A DNA stretch of 43,084 nucleotides from RGIG2041 sp045578865 (GCA_045578865.1 JAZNLB010000020.1:1-43084); one strand, 5' to 3'; positions 23,452 through 31,394 are shown, counted from the stretch's first letter. Program-made: numbers and translations. The notes: generated from the letters alone by a model not told the origin.

Positions 23452-23473
23452 TAAATTTGCGAAAGAAAATTTT

Positions 23474-23502
23474 GCATAAATGGAAAATGTGGCGCATAGC
23501 AT
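23474..23502 (+). promoter_or_regulatory. Candidate sigma-E promoter of the spoIIIA operon
   Basis: GCATAAA (23474-23480), 14-nt spacer, CATAGCAT (23495-23502), against the sigma-E pattern KMATATT-N14-CATACAHT: about 11 of 15 positions. spoIIIA is sigma-E-controlled in Bacillus. If right, transcription starts near 23509, which excludes the in-frame ATG at 23480 and supports 23528. Confidence 0.4.
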
Positions 23503-23527
23503 GAAAGCAGAAACGGAGGAGATGCAA

Positions 23528-24394
23528 ATGAGAAGTGTGCATTTGCAAAATGCACCGAGGCATATTTTGCGCTGTTTGCCCCAGACTCTTCGTGAAGTGA
23601 TTTCGGAAAAAGATTTGCTGTATGCCGAGGAACTTCGCTTGCGTGCGGGCGCACCGATGATGCTGGTGCGTGGCGGACAGAGTGCAGTGTTGCAAGCAAG
23701 TACTGTGACGCCACAAGAGATTGAGCAGACGGTAATGCGTATTTGCAATCATTCTGTCTATGCGGCAATGGAGCAAATCAAAAACGGATTTTTGCTTTTA
23801 CCGGGCGGCGTGCGCGTCGGACTTTCAGGATGTGTGCTTTCATGTGCGGGTGAAATTGAGAATATAAAGGAGTTTACGGGACTGAATTTTCGCGTGCCCC
23901 GTGAAATTACGGGTTGTGCGGACAAACTTTTGTCCCACATCCTGCAAAACGGACAAGTAAAAAATACGCTGCTGATTTCGCCGCCCGGATGCGGAAAAAC
24001 GACGATTTTGCGCGATTTGGTGCGCTCGATTTCCGCACGGGGATTGAAAGTGTGTGTGATAGATGAGCGAGATGAAATCTGTGGCATGCATTCCGGCCTT
24101 CCGGCATTTGATATTGGTGTCAACACGGATGTGCTTCGCCTTTGCCCAAAAGAAGCCGGCGTATCGCTTGCAATACGGACGCTGTCGCCTCAGGTGATTG
24201 TAACCGATGAACTTTGGGGTGATGTGCAGTTTGCTGCCATGTCTGCTGCGGCTGCGTGCGGTTGTAGTGTGGTGAGCACTATGCACGGTGCAGGGCGGCA
24301 AATGCTTACGCAGGACACGCCTTTTGAGGTGTATGTCACCCTGGGCAGAAAAAACGGACCGGGTACACTAAAGGAGGTATATACGCGTGCTTGA
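23528..24394 (+). CDS. spoIIIAA: Stage III sporulation protein AA (ATPase)
   Basis: 288 residues. RecA/secretion-ATPase-like fold: Walker A SPPGCGKTT at about residues 151-159, a Walker B region VIDERDEI, and a conserved IVTDELWG. SpoIIIAA is the cytoplasmic ATPase of the SpoIIIA complex, related to type II/IV secretion ATPases, and powers the mother cell-forespore channel. GGAGGAG about 7 nt before 23528 fixes the start. First gene of the eight-gene operon; its 3' end overlaps spoIIIAB by 8 nt. Confidence 0.95.
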   Translation: MRSVHLQNAPRHILRCLPQTLREVISEKDLLYAEELRLRAGAPMMLVRGGQSAVLQASTVTPQEIEQTVMRICNHSVYAAMEQIKNGFLLLPGGVRVGLSGCVLSCAGEIENIKEFTGLNFRVPREITGCADKLLSHILQNGQVKNTLLISPPGCGKTTILRDLVRSISARGLKVCVIDERDEICGMHSGLPAFDIGVNTDVLRLCPKEAGVSLAIRTLSPQVIVTDELWGDVQFAAMSAAAACGCSVVSTMHGAGRQMLTQDTPFEVYVTLGRKNGPGTLKEVYTRA

Positions 24395-24881
24395 ATTCTG
24401 TGGTGCATTGCTGGTATTGGGGGTGGGGGGTTATGTGGGGATTGAGATTTGGAAGCGCATGCAAAGACGAGCACAGTTGCTTTCAAAATTTACAACGGCA
24501 TTGGAACTTTTAAATACGGAAATTGCATTTTTGCAGACACCTTTGCCACAGGCGGCTCAGAAGGTTTCAAGGCAAACGGATTGTGAGCTGCTGCATGATT
24601 TTGCAAAGCGTCTGTGTACTGGAGCCTTGCCGCAATCCGCTATGCAGACAGCAGTAAAAAATAACAGTGCCTTGAATACAGAGGATGTGCAACTGCTTGT
24701 GCAGATTGCCGGAGGTCTGGGTTGCAGTGATATTGAAGCGCAAAAGCGACACATTGACAGCGCTGTCAAACGAATGGAAATGCAGACGGCAAAGGCGAGA
24801 GAAACTTTGCAAAATAATGGGCGTTTGTGCGTAGGCGCAGGGGTACTTGGCAGTTTGCTTTTAGTAATTTTACTTTGGTAG
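24387..24881 (+). CDS. spoIIIAB: Stage III sporulation protein AB
   Basis: 164 residues, close to the Bacillus protein (171). N-terminal membrane helix (GALLVLGVGGYVGIEIW), a helical middle with LSKFTTALELLNTEIAFLQTPLPQA, and a C-terminal hydrophobic helix (VLGSLLLVILLW). It resembles GspF-type platform proteins of type II secretion. It starts with GTG, preceded by AAAGGAGGT, overlapping spoIIIAA. Identification rests on this pattern together with operon position. Confidence 0.92.
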   Translation: MLEFCGALLVLGVGGYVGIEIWKRMQRRAQLLSKFTTALELLNTEIAFLQTPLPQAAQKVSRQTDCELLHDFAKRLCTGALPQSAMQTAVKNNSALNTEDVQLLVQIAGGLGCSDIEAQKRHIDSAVKRMEMQTAKARETLQNNGRLCVGAGVLGSLLLVILLW

Positions 24882-24892
24882 GAGGAAACGCA

Positions 24893-25087
24893 ATGGGCGT
24901 GGATTTGATTTTCCAGATCGCCGCCATCGGCATCATTGTTTCAGTGCTCAACCAACTGCTCATCCGTTCTGGACGCGAGGAGCAGGCACTGATGACGACG
25001 CTGGCAGGCTTGATTGTGGTTTTATTTATTTTAATCGGGCAAATCAGCACACTGTTTGACACCATCAAGACGGTGTTTAACCTATGA
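24893..25087 (+). CDS. spoIIIAC: Stage III sporulation protein AC
   Basis: 64 residues with two membrane helices (LIFQIAAIGIIVSVLNQLLI and LMTTLAGLIVVLFILIGQI). The sequence between them (RSGREEQA) is typical of SpoIIIAC. Small integral membrane component of the SpoIIIA channel. GGAGGAAA 5-6 nt upstream fixes the start at 24893. Its stop overlaps the spoIIIAD start by 4 nt. Confidence 0.93.
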   Translation: MGVDLIFQIAAIGIIVSVLNQLLIRSGREEQALMTTLAGLIVVLFILIGQISTLFDTIKTVFNL

Positions 25088-25473
25088 TTGGGCTGACGCA
25101 GTTTGTCGGCATTGCGTTTTGCGGTTTGATGGTATGCGTACTGCTTAAAAATATGCAGTCCTCTCTTTTTCCGGCGGCCGCTTTTCTTACATGTGCCGTT
25201 TTGATGCTATATTCTTTAAATCTGGTCAGGCTCGTTATGGATTATATTGAGCGTTTGGCTGTGCGTTATGATTTGGCGGATGGTTATCTGCAGGTGGTAT
25301 TTAAGGTCATCGGTATCGGTTATGTTTGCACACTTGCTTCGCAACTGTGCAGGGATGCGGGACAGGCCTCCGTTGGTGTGCAGGTGGAACTGTTCGGCAA
25401 GCTCTTGATTCTGGTGCAGGCTTTGCCGATTGCCGCCAAACTGATAGATACGCTGACGGGGATGCTTGCATGA
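25084..25473 (+). CDS. spoIIIAD: Stage III sporulation protein AD
   Basis: 129 residues, four hydrophobic helices. Typical SpoIIIAD sequence includes VVFKVIGIGYVCTLASQLCRDAG and GKLLILVQALPIAAKLIDTLTGML. Integral membrane part of the SpoIIIA complex. Translation is coupled to spoIIIAC by a 4-nt overlap. Confidence 0.93.
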   Translation: MIGLTQFVGIAFCGLMVCVLLKNMQSSLFPAAAFLTCAVLMLYSLNLVRLVMDYIERLAVRYDLADGYLQVVFKVIGIGYVCTLASQLCRDAGQASVGVQVELFGKLLILVQALPIAAKLIDTLTGMLA

Positions 25474-25498
25474 GCGTTTTCCTGCGAAAGGGGCACAT

Positions 25499-26599
25499 AT
25501 GAAAAAACTTGTATGGTTCTTCTTGGTTTTTCTGTTTTTTTTCTGCCAGTCTGTTTCGGCGCAAACACAAACACAAACACAAACGCAAATGCTTTTGGAG
25601 CAATATGATTATGAGGTTGCACAGCCGGATGGGAGCTTTCGTGAAAATACACGGCGTATTCTCACGGGGGAGACGAATTTTGCCTTTGAAGGTCTGTTTT
25701 CTAAACTCATGGAGTATGTGCGTACATATGGAACTGATACTGTGCGGCTGCTTTTAAAAGTTGTAGCGGTCGGGATATTGTTTGCCGTACTGACGGAGAT
25801 GCAACACAGTTTTGGCGCAGAGCGTGTGCGTGATGCGGTGTTTTTTGTAGGCTATTTGGTTATTTCCGGATTGCTCGCAGAGGCGTTTGGTTCTGTGATG
25901 CACAGTTTTGAATCTGCGGTAGACAGCGCGCTGGTCTTTATCAACGGCAGTGTTCCGATTTTGTGCGGGTTGCTGATTACGGGTGGCAAAGGCATGGTTG
26001 CGGCGGCAGTGGAGCCTGTGGTACTGACCGGATGCGTACTTTTGTCTAATGTGGTGCGCTTTTTTATCGTTCCGCTTTTGTATTGTGTAGCCGTGCTCAG
26101 TATGGTCAGCGGTGTAAGCAAAACCGTTTCTGTCAATGCTTTGGCTGCGTTTGTAAAAAAGATAGTCAAATGGGGGCTTTGTCTGCTTTTGGCAGCATTT
26201 AGCGGTCTTTTGGCGGTGCAGGGATTTGGCGCAGGTGCGATGAGTGCTTTGCAGGCGAAAACCGCGCGGTATGTAGTTTCAAATGCCGTGCCCGTTGTGG
26301 GTGGTCTTTTGTCGGATACATTAGATGCGCTTACGATGAGTGCGCGGGCAGTGCGTACTGCGACGGGAGTTGCAGGTTTGGTGGCGCTGTTTGGTATCTG
26401 CATTGTGCCGGTTGTCAGGCTGGGACTGACATCGCTTTTGTTTCAACTGGCGGCCGCGGTGATGGAGCCGGTCGCAGACCGTAGGGTTTTTAGTGTGGTT
26501 TCATCGGTCGGAGAGGTGATTGCGCTGATGCTCGGCGTGCTGTGTGCGGTGTTTGTGATGTTGGTCATATGTATATCGATGCTTATGAGGATTGGTTAA
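25499..26599 (+). CDS. spoIIIAE: Stage III sporulation protein AE
   Basis: 366 residues (Bacillus about 399). Signal peptide MKKLVWFFLVFLFFFCQSVSA, then multiple membrane helices with the SpoIIIAE-type GGKGMVAAAVEPVVLTGCV and VPVVGGLLSDTLDAL segments. Likely a central membrane component of the channel. Directly after the signal peptide is a Gln-Thr run (QTQTQTQTQ) encoded by a hexanucleotide microsatellite at 25560-25593, not expected in the family. AAAGGGG about 6 nt upstream fixes the ATG at 25499 instead of the upstream TTG. Confidence 0.93.
   Translation: MKKLVWFFLVFLFFFCQSVSAQTQTQTQTQMLLEQYDYEVAQPDGSFRENTRRILTGETNFAFEGLFSKLMEYVRTYGTDTVRLLLKVVAVGILFAVLTEMQHSFGAERVRDAVFFVGYLVISGLLAEAFGSVMHSFESAVDSALVFINGSVPILCGLLITGGKGMVAAAVEPVVLTGCVLLSNVVRFFIVPLLYCVAVLSMVSGVSKTVSVNALAAFVKKIVKWGLCLLLAAFSGLLAVQGFGAGAMSALQAKTARYVVSNAVPVVGGLLSDTLDALTMSARAVRTATGVAGLVALFGICIVPVVRLGLTSLLFQLAAAVMEPVADRRVFSVVSSVGEVIALMLGVLCAVFVMLVICISMLMRIG
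25560..25593 (+). repeat. In-frame hexanucleotide microsatellite in spoIIIAE
   Basis: Tandem CAAACA units (last ones degenerate to CAAACG, CAAATG) coding alternating Gln-Thr. Unit length six keeps the frame on slippage. It is located just after the signal-peptide cleavage region. Confidence 0.85.
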
Positions 26600-26600
26600 T

Positions 26601-27056
26601 ATGGGTATCTTATATAACTTTACGGTGAGTGTACTCGTGATTACGGTCGTGTGCTTTTTTTTAGAAGCACTCAGTATGGACGGACCGCTCGACAAATATA
26701 CGGCATGTGTGACAGGATTGGTGGTTTCGCTTGTGCTGGTCAGTGCGTTTTTGCAGGTGCGCTCACTTGATTTTTCTGAATTGATTATACCTGAGCAGAC
26801 AAACCACCATACGCAAACGGAGGCAGATGCAGTAGTGCAAGCGTTTGAAGCAGCATTAACGGAGGCGGTGGAGAGCGGTCTTGCACAAAATTTGGGCATC
26901 AGCGTCAAAGCGCAGGCGCAGGTTATTCATAAAGAAGGTGTTTTGACAGTAACCAACATGGTGGTTTCAGCGCCCGATACCCATAGGACGGCTATAGAAA
27001 ATTATGTGCAGACGCAATTTGGAATTGTGCCGCAGGTGAAACAAGGTGAGCAATAA
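26601..27056 (+). CDS. spoIIIAF: Stage III sporulation protein AF
   Basis: 151 residues, shorter than the Bacillus protein (about 206) but common in Clostridia. Two N-terminal membrane helices (NFTVSVLVITVVCFFLEAL and TACVTGLVVSLVLVSAFLQV) follow MGILY, then a soluble domain with a ring-building-motif-like alpha/beta pattern. GAGG about 10 nt upstream supports the ATG at 26601. Its TAA overlaps the spoIIIAG ATG. Confidence 0.9.
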   Translation: MGILYNFTVSVLVITVVCFFLEALSMDGPLDKYTACVTGLVVSLVLVSAFLQVRSLDFSELIIPEQTNHHTQTEADAVVQAFEAALTEAVESGLAQNLGISVKAQAQVIHKEGVLTVTNMVVSAPDTHRTAIENYVQTQFGIVPQVKQGEQ

Positions 27057-27556
27057 TGGAAAAAATACAGTGGAATAAATTTTTACAAAACAAACATATT
27101 TTGAGGATTGGCATCATATTATTTACAGGCATTCTGCTTTTGGTGTTAGGTGGAACGCCTAAAAAGGAGAATGCATCAAATCAAGATACACAATTGCCGG
27201 ACGGGCAACCTTATGCGGAAACAGAGCGGCGCCTGGAGCGGATTTTATCTGAAATCAAGGGCGTAGGCGCGGTTCGTGTGATGATTACCTATGACGGTAC
27301 GGGCCAACGCGAGTATTTAACGGATGTAAGCCGTAGCCAGCAAAGGGAGGAAAATAAAAGCAACATGAGTGAAAATTATACAGCCGTATTGCCCAAGGAC
27401 AATCCGGTAATTGAAAAAGAAGTTTACCCGAAGGTGCGCGGTGTGGTTGCGGTGTGCGAAGGCGCAGACAACACGGCCGTGAGAGAACAGGTATTTATGG
27501 CAATCAAGGCGGCATTGGATGTGGAGGAACACCGCATTGGCGTCTTTGTAAAATAG
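27056..27556 (+). CDS. spoIIIAG: Stage III sporulation protein AG
   Basis: 166 residues. One membrane helix (ILRIGIILFTGILLLVLGG), a linker, and a ring-building domain with ERRLERILSEIKGVGAVRVMITYDGTG and VYPKVRGVVAVCEGADNTAVREQV, the usual SpoIIIAG pattern. SpoIIIAG forms a large ring in the mother-cell side of the channel in Bacillus. Shorter than the Bacillus protein (about 229). The start overlaps the spoIIIAF stop (TAATG). Confidence 0.94.
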   Translation: MEKIQWNKFLQNKHILRIGIILFTGILLLVLGGTPKKENASNQDTQLPDGQPYAETERRLERILSEIKGVGAVRVMITYDGTGQREYLTDVSRSQQREENKSNMSENYTAVLPKDNPVIEKEVYPKVRGVVAVCEGADNTAVREQVFMAIKAALDVEEHRIGVFVK

Positions 27557-27582
27557 CAATATTAATGTGAGGAGGAAGAAGT

Positions 27583-28137
27583 ATGATGATGGTGATGAAA
27601 AGAAAGGAAGTTTTAATCGGTGCATTGATTTTGCTCATCGGTGTGGCGGCGTTTATCAACTTCAACTACGCTGGTGAAGATGTTATGCCGCCGGCAGAGC
27701 AGGCAAGCAGTGAAGCAGCCGAACAAGGCGAAACGGAAAGTACGCCGACAGGGAAACTCGGCGAGGCGCAACTCGTCAGTGCGCCGGTGCAGGAGTATTT
27801 TAGTCAGGCGCGTGTGAGTCGCGAAAGCGCAAGAAGTACAACGCTTTCGAGATTAAATGCTATTTTGGAAAATGAAAATGTAGATATGGAAACCAAGGCG
27901 CAGGCACAAAAGGATTTGCTTGCGATTGCCAATGTGTCTGATAAAGAGGCGGCGGCAGAGAATATGATTAAGGCAAAGGGTTTTTTAGATGTCGTAGTCT
28001 ATGTTACAGGGGATACGGCGAGTGTAACGGTCAAAGCGACCGCGCTTACGCAGGCAGATGTTGCAAAAATTCAGGATATTGTTGCCGCACAGACTGCAGT
28101 TTCCATAAAAAATATAAAAATTGTTGAAGTCCAGTAA
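27583..28137 (+). CDS. spoIIIAH: Stage III sporulation protein AH
   Basis: 184 residues. One membrane helix (EVLIGALILLIGVAAFINF), a linker rich in Glu/Ala, and a YscJ/FliF-like ring-building domain with ARSTTLSRLNAILENENVDMETKAQAQ, then KAKGFLDVVVYVTGDTASVTVKA. SpoIIIAH meets SpoIIQ across the intermembrane space; SpoIIQ is encoded on the minus strand at 21216-21950. GAGGAGGAAG precedes the ATG. Last gene of the operon; a new promoter for the Asp23 gene overlaps its end. Confidence 0.94.
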   Translation: MMMVMKRKEVLIGALILLIGVAAFINFNYAGEDVMPPAEQASSEAAEQGETESTPTGKLGEAQLVSAPVQEYFSQARVSRESARSTTLSRLNAILENENVDMETKAQAQKDLLAIANVSDKEAAAENMIKAKGFLDVVVYVTGDTASVTVKATALTQADVAKIQDIVAAQTAVSIKNIKIVEVQ

Positions 28138-28152
28138 AAAATGTGGTATACT
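28124..28152 (+). promoter_or_regulatory. Sigma-A promoter of the second Asp23 gene
   Basis: TTGAAG (28124-28129), 17-nt spacer, TATACT (28147-28152). The -35 box is inside the last codons of spoIIIAH. This separates a vegetative gene from the sporulation operon. Confidence 0.65.
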
Positions 28153-28189
28153 ATATACATAAGAGACATCTTGAAAGGAGAATTAAACC

Positions 28190-28588
28190 ATGGAAAATAA
28201 AAATATGGAAATCGGCAATGTAGTTATTTCTGAAGAAGTTGTCGGTGTAATTGCAGGGGCGGCGGCATCGGAGGTTGAAGGTATCTATTCGATGAGCGGC
28301 GGTATTGTTGGCGGTATTGCAGATATTCTTGGAAAAAAGAATGTAGCGAAGGGCGTCAAAGCGGATATTGCTGACGGCAAGGTAAGCGTTGGTGTGCACA
28401 TCACAGTTTGCTATGGCGCAAAAATCACGGAGGTTTCCTCGCAGCTTCAGCAGAAAGTGAAAAAAGCAGTTGAGAGTATGACCGGTCTGGAAGTACTTGC
28501 TGTCGATGTGTATATTGACGGTGTGTATTTTGAAAAAGAGCAAAAGTCTAAGCCGGAAGAGCCTAAGGCAAAAAAAGAGGAAGAATAA
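28190..28588 (+). CDS. yqhY: Asp23/Gls24 family protein (YqhY-like)
   Basis: 132 residues. Asp23 core from GNVVISEEVVGVIAGAAASEVEG to VESMTGLEVLAVDVYIDGVYF, plus a charged Lys/Glu/Pro tail (KSKPEEPKAKKEEE). In Bacillus, yqhY follows spoIIIA and the accBC genes and is linked to control of acetyl-CoA carboxylase; here accBC are missing between spoIIIAH and this gene. It is paralogous to the protein at 8406-8765. GAAAGGAG about 9 nt upstream fixes the start; own promoter and terminator, so a single-gene unit. Confidence 0.88.
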   Translation: MENKNMEIGNVVISEEVVGVIAGAAASEVEGIYSMSGGIVGGIADILGKKNVAKGVKADIADGKVSVGVHITVCYGAKITEVSSQLQQKVKKAVESMTGLEVLAVDVYIDGVYFEKEQKSKPEEPKAKKEEE

Positions 28589-28613
28589 TTTTAACTTGAT
28601 GCAGTAAATTGTG

Positions 28614-28656
28614 CAGTCGGGATCAATGGAAAAGTATTGATTCCGACTGTTTTTTT
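28614..28656 (+). terminator. Rho-independent terminator after the YqhY-like gene
   Basis: 14-pair stem CAGTCGGGATCAAT/ATTGATTCCGACTG (one G-T pair), eight-base loop, then seven T. Confidence 0.85.
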
Positions 28657-28713
28657 GTTCTTTGCACACAAAAAAATGTATATACTTTTACAAAAAAGAT
28701 TTTGGAGGCAGAT

Positions 28714-29454
28714 ATGCTGATTTTCATTCGGCGCGGCAGTGCTCTTTTGCTTTTGTGCATTTTAATTTTAAGTTTGGTTTTTATCGCAGTGGTTGGAGAG
28801 GCACAAAAAACGACAACAAAACAGATTTGTATTTTGCTTGATGCAGGACACGGAGCGCCGGATGGCGGATGCGTTGCGGCGGACGGTACACAGGAGGCAA
28901 TTTTAAATCTGCAGATGTGTAAACGGCTAGAAAAAATACTTGCTTCACGCGGGTTTGCAGTGGAGCTTACGCGAGAAGATGAAAATGGGTTGCATGGAGA
29001 AACACAGGGGATTTCCAATCAAAAAAAGGCAGATATGCGTCGGCGCAGAGAACTGCGGGATACATCAGGGGCAAACTTGTTTGTCAGTGTGCATATGAAC
29101 AGTTTTTCCCAGGAAAAATATCATGGAGCACAGGTGATTTATGACACGCAAAATCCGCAAGCACGGCAAGCGGCACTCTGTATTCAAAATGCAATTCGAG
29201 ACAGCGCGGATGCCGACAACAAGCGTGTGCCGATGGCGGCGCCGTCTTCGTTGTATTTGCTCAAAACACCGCGCGTACCATCCGTAATTGTGGAATGTGG
29301 TTTTTTGTCGAATATCGAGGAGTGTGCGAAATTGAAAACAGAAAATTATCAGGTTTTGCTTGCGGAGGCGATTGCCGATGGCATAGAAACATATTTTGAA
29401 AAAACACACAAAGGGCAGCGCGTGGAGGGAGAGACAAGTCAACTGGAGCGCTAG
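28714..29454 (+). CDS. cwlD: N-acetylmuramoyl-L-alanine amidase CwlD
   Basis: 246 residues (Bacillus CwlD about 237). N-terminal signal anchor (ALLLLCILILSLVFIAVVG), then an Amidase_3 domain with zinc ligands in LLDAGHGAPDGG (His), an early Glu (TQEAILNLQ), VSVHMNSF (His), and the catalytic Glu in VIVECGFLSN. CwlD removes peptide side chains from muramic acid during cortex synthesis, leading to muramic-delta-lactam needed for germination. A sporulation role is inferred from length, lack of cell-wall-binding repeats, and position after spoIIIA. GGAGG 5 nt upstream fixes the start. No convincing sporulation sigma promoter found in the short leader. Confidence 0.85.
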   Translation: MLIFIRRGSALLLLCILILSLVFIAVVGEAQKTTTKQICILLDAGHGAPDGGCVAADGTQEAILNLQMCKRLEKILASRGFAVELTREDENGLHGETQGISNQKKADMRRRRELRDTSGANLFVSVHMNSFSQEKYHGAQVIYDTQNPQARQAALCIQNAIRDSADADNKRVPMAAPSSLYLLKTPRVPSVIVECGFLSNIEECAKLKTENYQVLLAEAIADGIETYFEKTHKGQRVEGETSQLER

Positions 29455-29518
29455 GGGCAAATGTGCAACCTCTTGCATAGTATGATACAGAAATGTATCT
29501 GCGAAAAGAGGTGTAAAA

Positions 29519-29785
29519 ATGAAAAAGTGTGTGGTGGTATACAACAGTGCCTCCGTGGTGCACCGCGCAAAAAAACTGCTGAAAAGAGACAATATTCGTG
29601 TGCAGGTGGTGCAGCTGCCATCTGATTTGGGACTGCAGGGTTGCAGTTACGGCTTGGAATGTGATGCAGAACAACTCGAAGCAGTTGTTGCACATGCGAA
29701 GGCGCACGAACTTGCCGTTAAGGCTGTGTTTGAAGTGGAGCAAGCGACGGACGGGAAGGTGTATACGGTTTATGATTTATCTTGA
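29519..29785 (+). CDS. DUF3343 protein (putative Se/S carrier-like)
   Basis: 88 residues: CVVVYNSASVVHRAKKLLKR, then a GLQGCSYGLEC segment with two cysteines, and a final KVYTVYDLS. DUF3343 (Pfam PF11823, putative Se/S carrier-like) proteins are small ferredoxin-like domains often found next to selenium or sulfur genes. Its 3' end overlaps the next gene, a class V aminotransferase/cysteine desulfurase relative, which fits a sulfur or selenium hand-off role (inference). AAAGAGGTG 5-6 nt upstream fixes the start. A weak TTGCAT-17-TATCTG promoter (29478-29506) overlapped by a GATACA/TGTATC inverted repeat lies upstream. Confidence 0.8.
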   Translation: MKKCVVVYNSASVVHRAKKLLKRDNIRVQVVQLPSDLGLQGCSYGLECDAEQLEAVVAHAKAHELAVKAVFEVEQATDGKVYTVYDLS

Positions 29786-30902
29786 CAATGCGGCAACGAC
29801 GCTTCGAAAGCCGTCGATTGTTTATAAAACTTATTTTGATGCAGTGCGCCACGGCAGTGCAAATGCAGGGCGCGGCGGTCATCGTTATGCGCTTGATGCC
29901 GCAGCAAAAATAGCGGATGCGGCACAGGCAGCGGCAGATTTATTCGGGATTGCCGTACCGGAACAGATTGCCTTTACGCACAATACAACCATGGCGCTCA
30001 ACATGGCAATTCACGGAATTTGTACGCCTGATATTCATGTGGTCATTACGAGTATAGAGCACAATTCCGTTCTGCGCCCTGTGGTGCATTCTGGGTGTAG
30101 ATATACAGTAGCCAAGGCGGATGAAAACGGGTATGTATCTGCCGATGCCGTAGCACTTGCGATGCAAAAAGATACGAAACTGGTCATTGTCAATCACATA
30201 TCCAATGTTTGCGGACAAATTCAGCCGATTGCGGATATTGCGCGCGTGGCACACGATGGCGGTGCAGTTTTGTTGGTTGACGGAGCACAGAGTGCCGGGA
30301 TTGCTGATATAGATGTTGTGCGTGATGGGATAGACCTTTTTGCATTTGCGGGGCATAAAGGATTGATGGGGCCACTTGGAACCGGCGGTTTGTATGTTGC
30401 ACCGCATATTCATTTATCGCCGTTAATGCAAGGGGGTAGCGGCAGTGCATCTGAGAATATACATCAGCCGACCGTAATGCCGGATTTGCTCGTCAGCGGC
30501 ACAGCCAATGCACCTGCGATTGCCGCACTCGGTCGTGCAATACGATATGTCGAGGAGCTTGGGCGTGGTGCTCTGTTATTACATGAACGCGCGCTTGCAC
30601 AGGATTTTTGTGCGCGGCTGTGTGAGATGGACAATGTGCATTTGTACGGTACGCCTGCCGCAAGCGGCGTGGTGAGTTTAAATATAGGTGCACTTGCACC
30701 GACGGAGGTCGCAATGCTTTTGGAGCGTGATTACGGCATCTTAGTGCGAAGCGGTTTGCATTGTGCACCGTTGGCACATCGAACTTTGGGCACATTTCCG
30801 GCGGGAACGGTGCGTTTTTCATTTGGGCATTTTAATACAATGCGTGATGTAAAAAAAGCGGCTGATGCAATTTACCATTTGCAAAAGAGGTATAAAGGTT
30901 AA
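29772..30902 (+). CDS. Class V aminotransferase / cysteine desulfurase family protein
   Basis: 376 residues. PLP-fold enzyme: IYLDNAATTLRKPSIV at the N-terminus, HNTTMALNMAIHG, LLVDGAQSAGI (PLP-binding Asp and Gln), and FAGHKGLMGPLGTG with the Schiff-base lysine. RSGLHCAPLAHRTLG near the C-terminus carries the cysteine used for persulfide formation in desulfurases. The whole fits the TIGR01977 family, whose exact role is not established; Se or S mobilisation is likely given the DUF3343 partner. It starts with ATG at 29772, overlapping the DUF3343 gene by 14 nt, with AAGGTG about 11 nt upstream. A much longer in-frame extension would overlap DUF3343 and is rejected. Confidence 0.88.
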   Translation: MIYLDNAATTLRKPSIVYKTYFDAVRHGSANAGRGGHRYALDAAAKIADAAQAAADLFGIAVPEQIAFTHNTTMALNMAIHGICTPDIHVVITSIEHNSVLRPVVHSGCRYTVAKADENGYVSADAVALAMQKDTKLVIVNHISNVCGQIQPIADIARVAHDGGAVLLVDGAQSAGIADIDVVRDGIDLFAFAGHKGLMGPLGTGGLYVAPHIHLSPLMQGGSGSASENIHQPTVMPDLLVSGTANAPAIAALGRAIRYVEELGRGALLLHERALAQDFCARLCEMDNVHLYGTPAASGVVSLNIGALAPTEVAMLLERDYGILVRSGLHCAPLAHRTLGTFPAGTVRFSFGHFNTMRDVKKAADAIYHLQKRYKG

Positions 30903-30949
30903 ATTATGCGGTAACAATAACGGCAAAGAAACCGGAAAGGGTGTCGTGT

Positions 30950-31339
30950 ATGCGACAAAAATTTGCTGTTTGTTTTGTGGCTTGTACGCTTGTTTTATTT
31001 GGTGCCGGATTGTTATATCATATCAATTCGGTGCGAAGTCCTGATATGCCGCAGAGAGCGCTTCCGTATATAAATTTGCCGGAGGAGCCGGTACAAAGTG
31101 CCTTCACCGTTGGTGAGGCAGAAGAAAGCCTGGAGGGTGGAGGATATTATGTGCTGAAAACATATGTAGATGCCCTTGCAGTCTATCGTGTCTATCCGGA
31201 CGGTACGCGCGCTATTGTAAAACTTTTACAGGTGCATATTCCTGCGCTTCCGCCGTATGATAGAGACAAACTCAATGCGGGCATTGTCTTGCACACGGAA
31301 GAAGAGCTTATAAAAATTTTGGAGGATTTTTCGAGTTGA
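30950..31339 (+). CDS. BofC-like exported protein
   Basis: 129 residues. Signal peptide or anchor (FAVCFVACTLVLFGAGLLYHI). The C-terminal ~70 residues match the BofC C-terminal domain pattern: YYVLKTYVDALAVYRVYPDGT, then LPPYDRDKLNAGI and EEELIKILEDFSS. In Bacillus BofC acts in the forespore-to-mother-cell checkpoint controlling pro-sigma-K processing through SpoIVB; many Clostridia have only this domain in small proteins, and its role there is unproven. AAAGGGTG about 7 nt upstream fixes the ATG at 30950 over the GTG at 30941. Confidence 0.65.
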   Translation: MRQKFAVCFVACTLVLFGAGLLYHINSVRSPDMPQRALPYINLPEEPVQSAFTVGEAEESLEGGGYYVLKTYVDALAVYRVYPDGTRAIVKLLQVHIPALPPYDRDKLNAGIVLHTEEELIKILEDFSS

Positions 31340-31370
31340 GCCGCACAATGGCGTTTTGGTGCGGCTTTTG
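31339..31370 (+). terminator. Terminator after the bofC-like gene
   Basis: Eight-pair stem AGCCGCAC/GTGCGGCT, 12-base loop, then TTTTG. The first base is the last of the bofC-like stop codon. Confidence 0.7.
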
Positions 31371-31394
31371 TCGTTGGAATTTCTAAAGTTTTCC

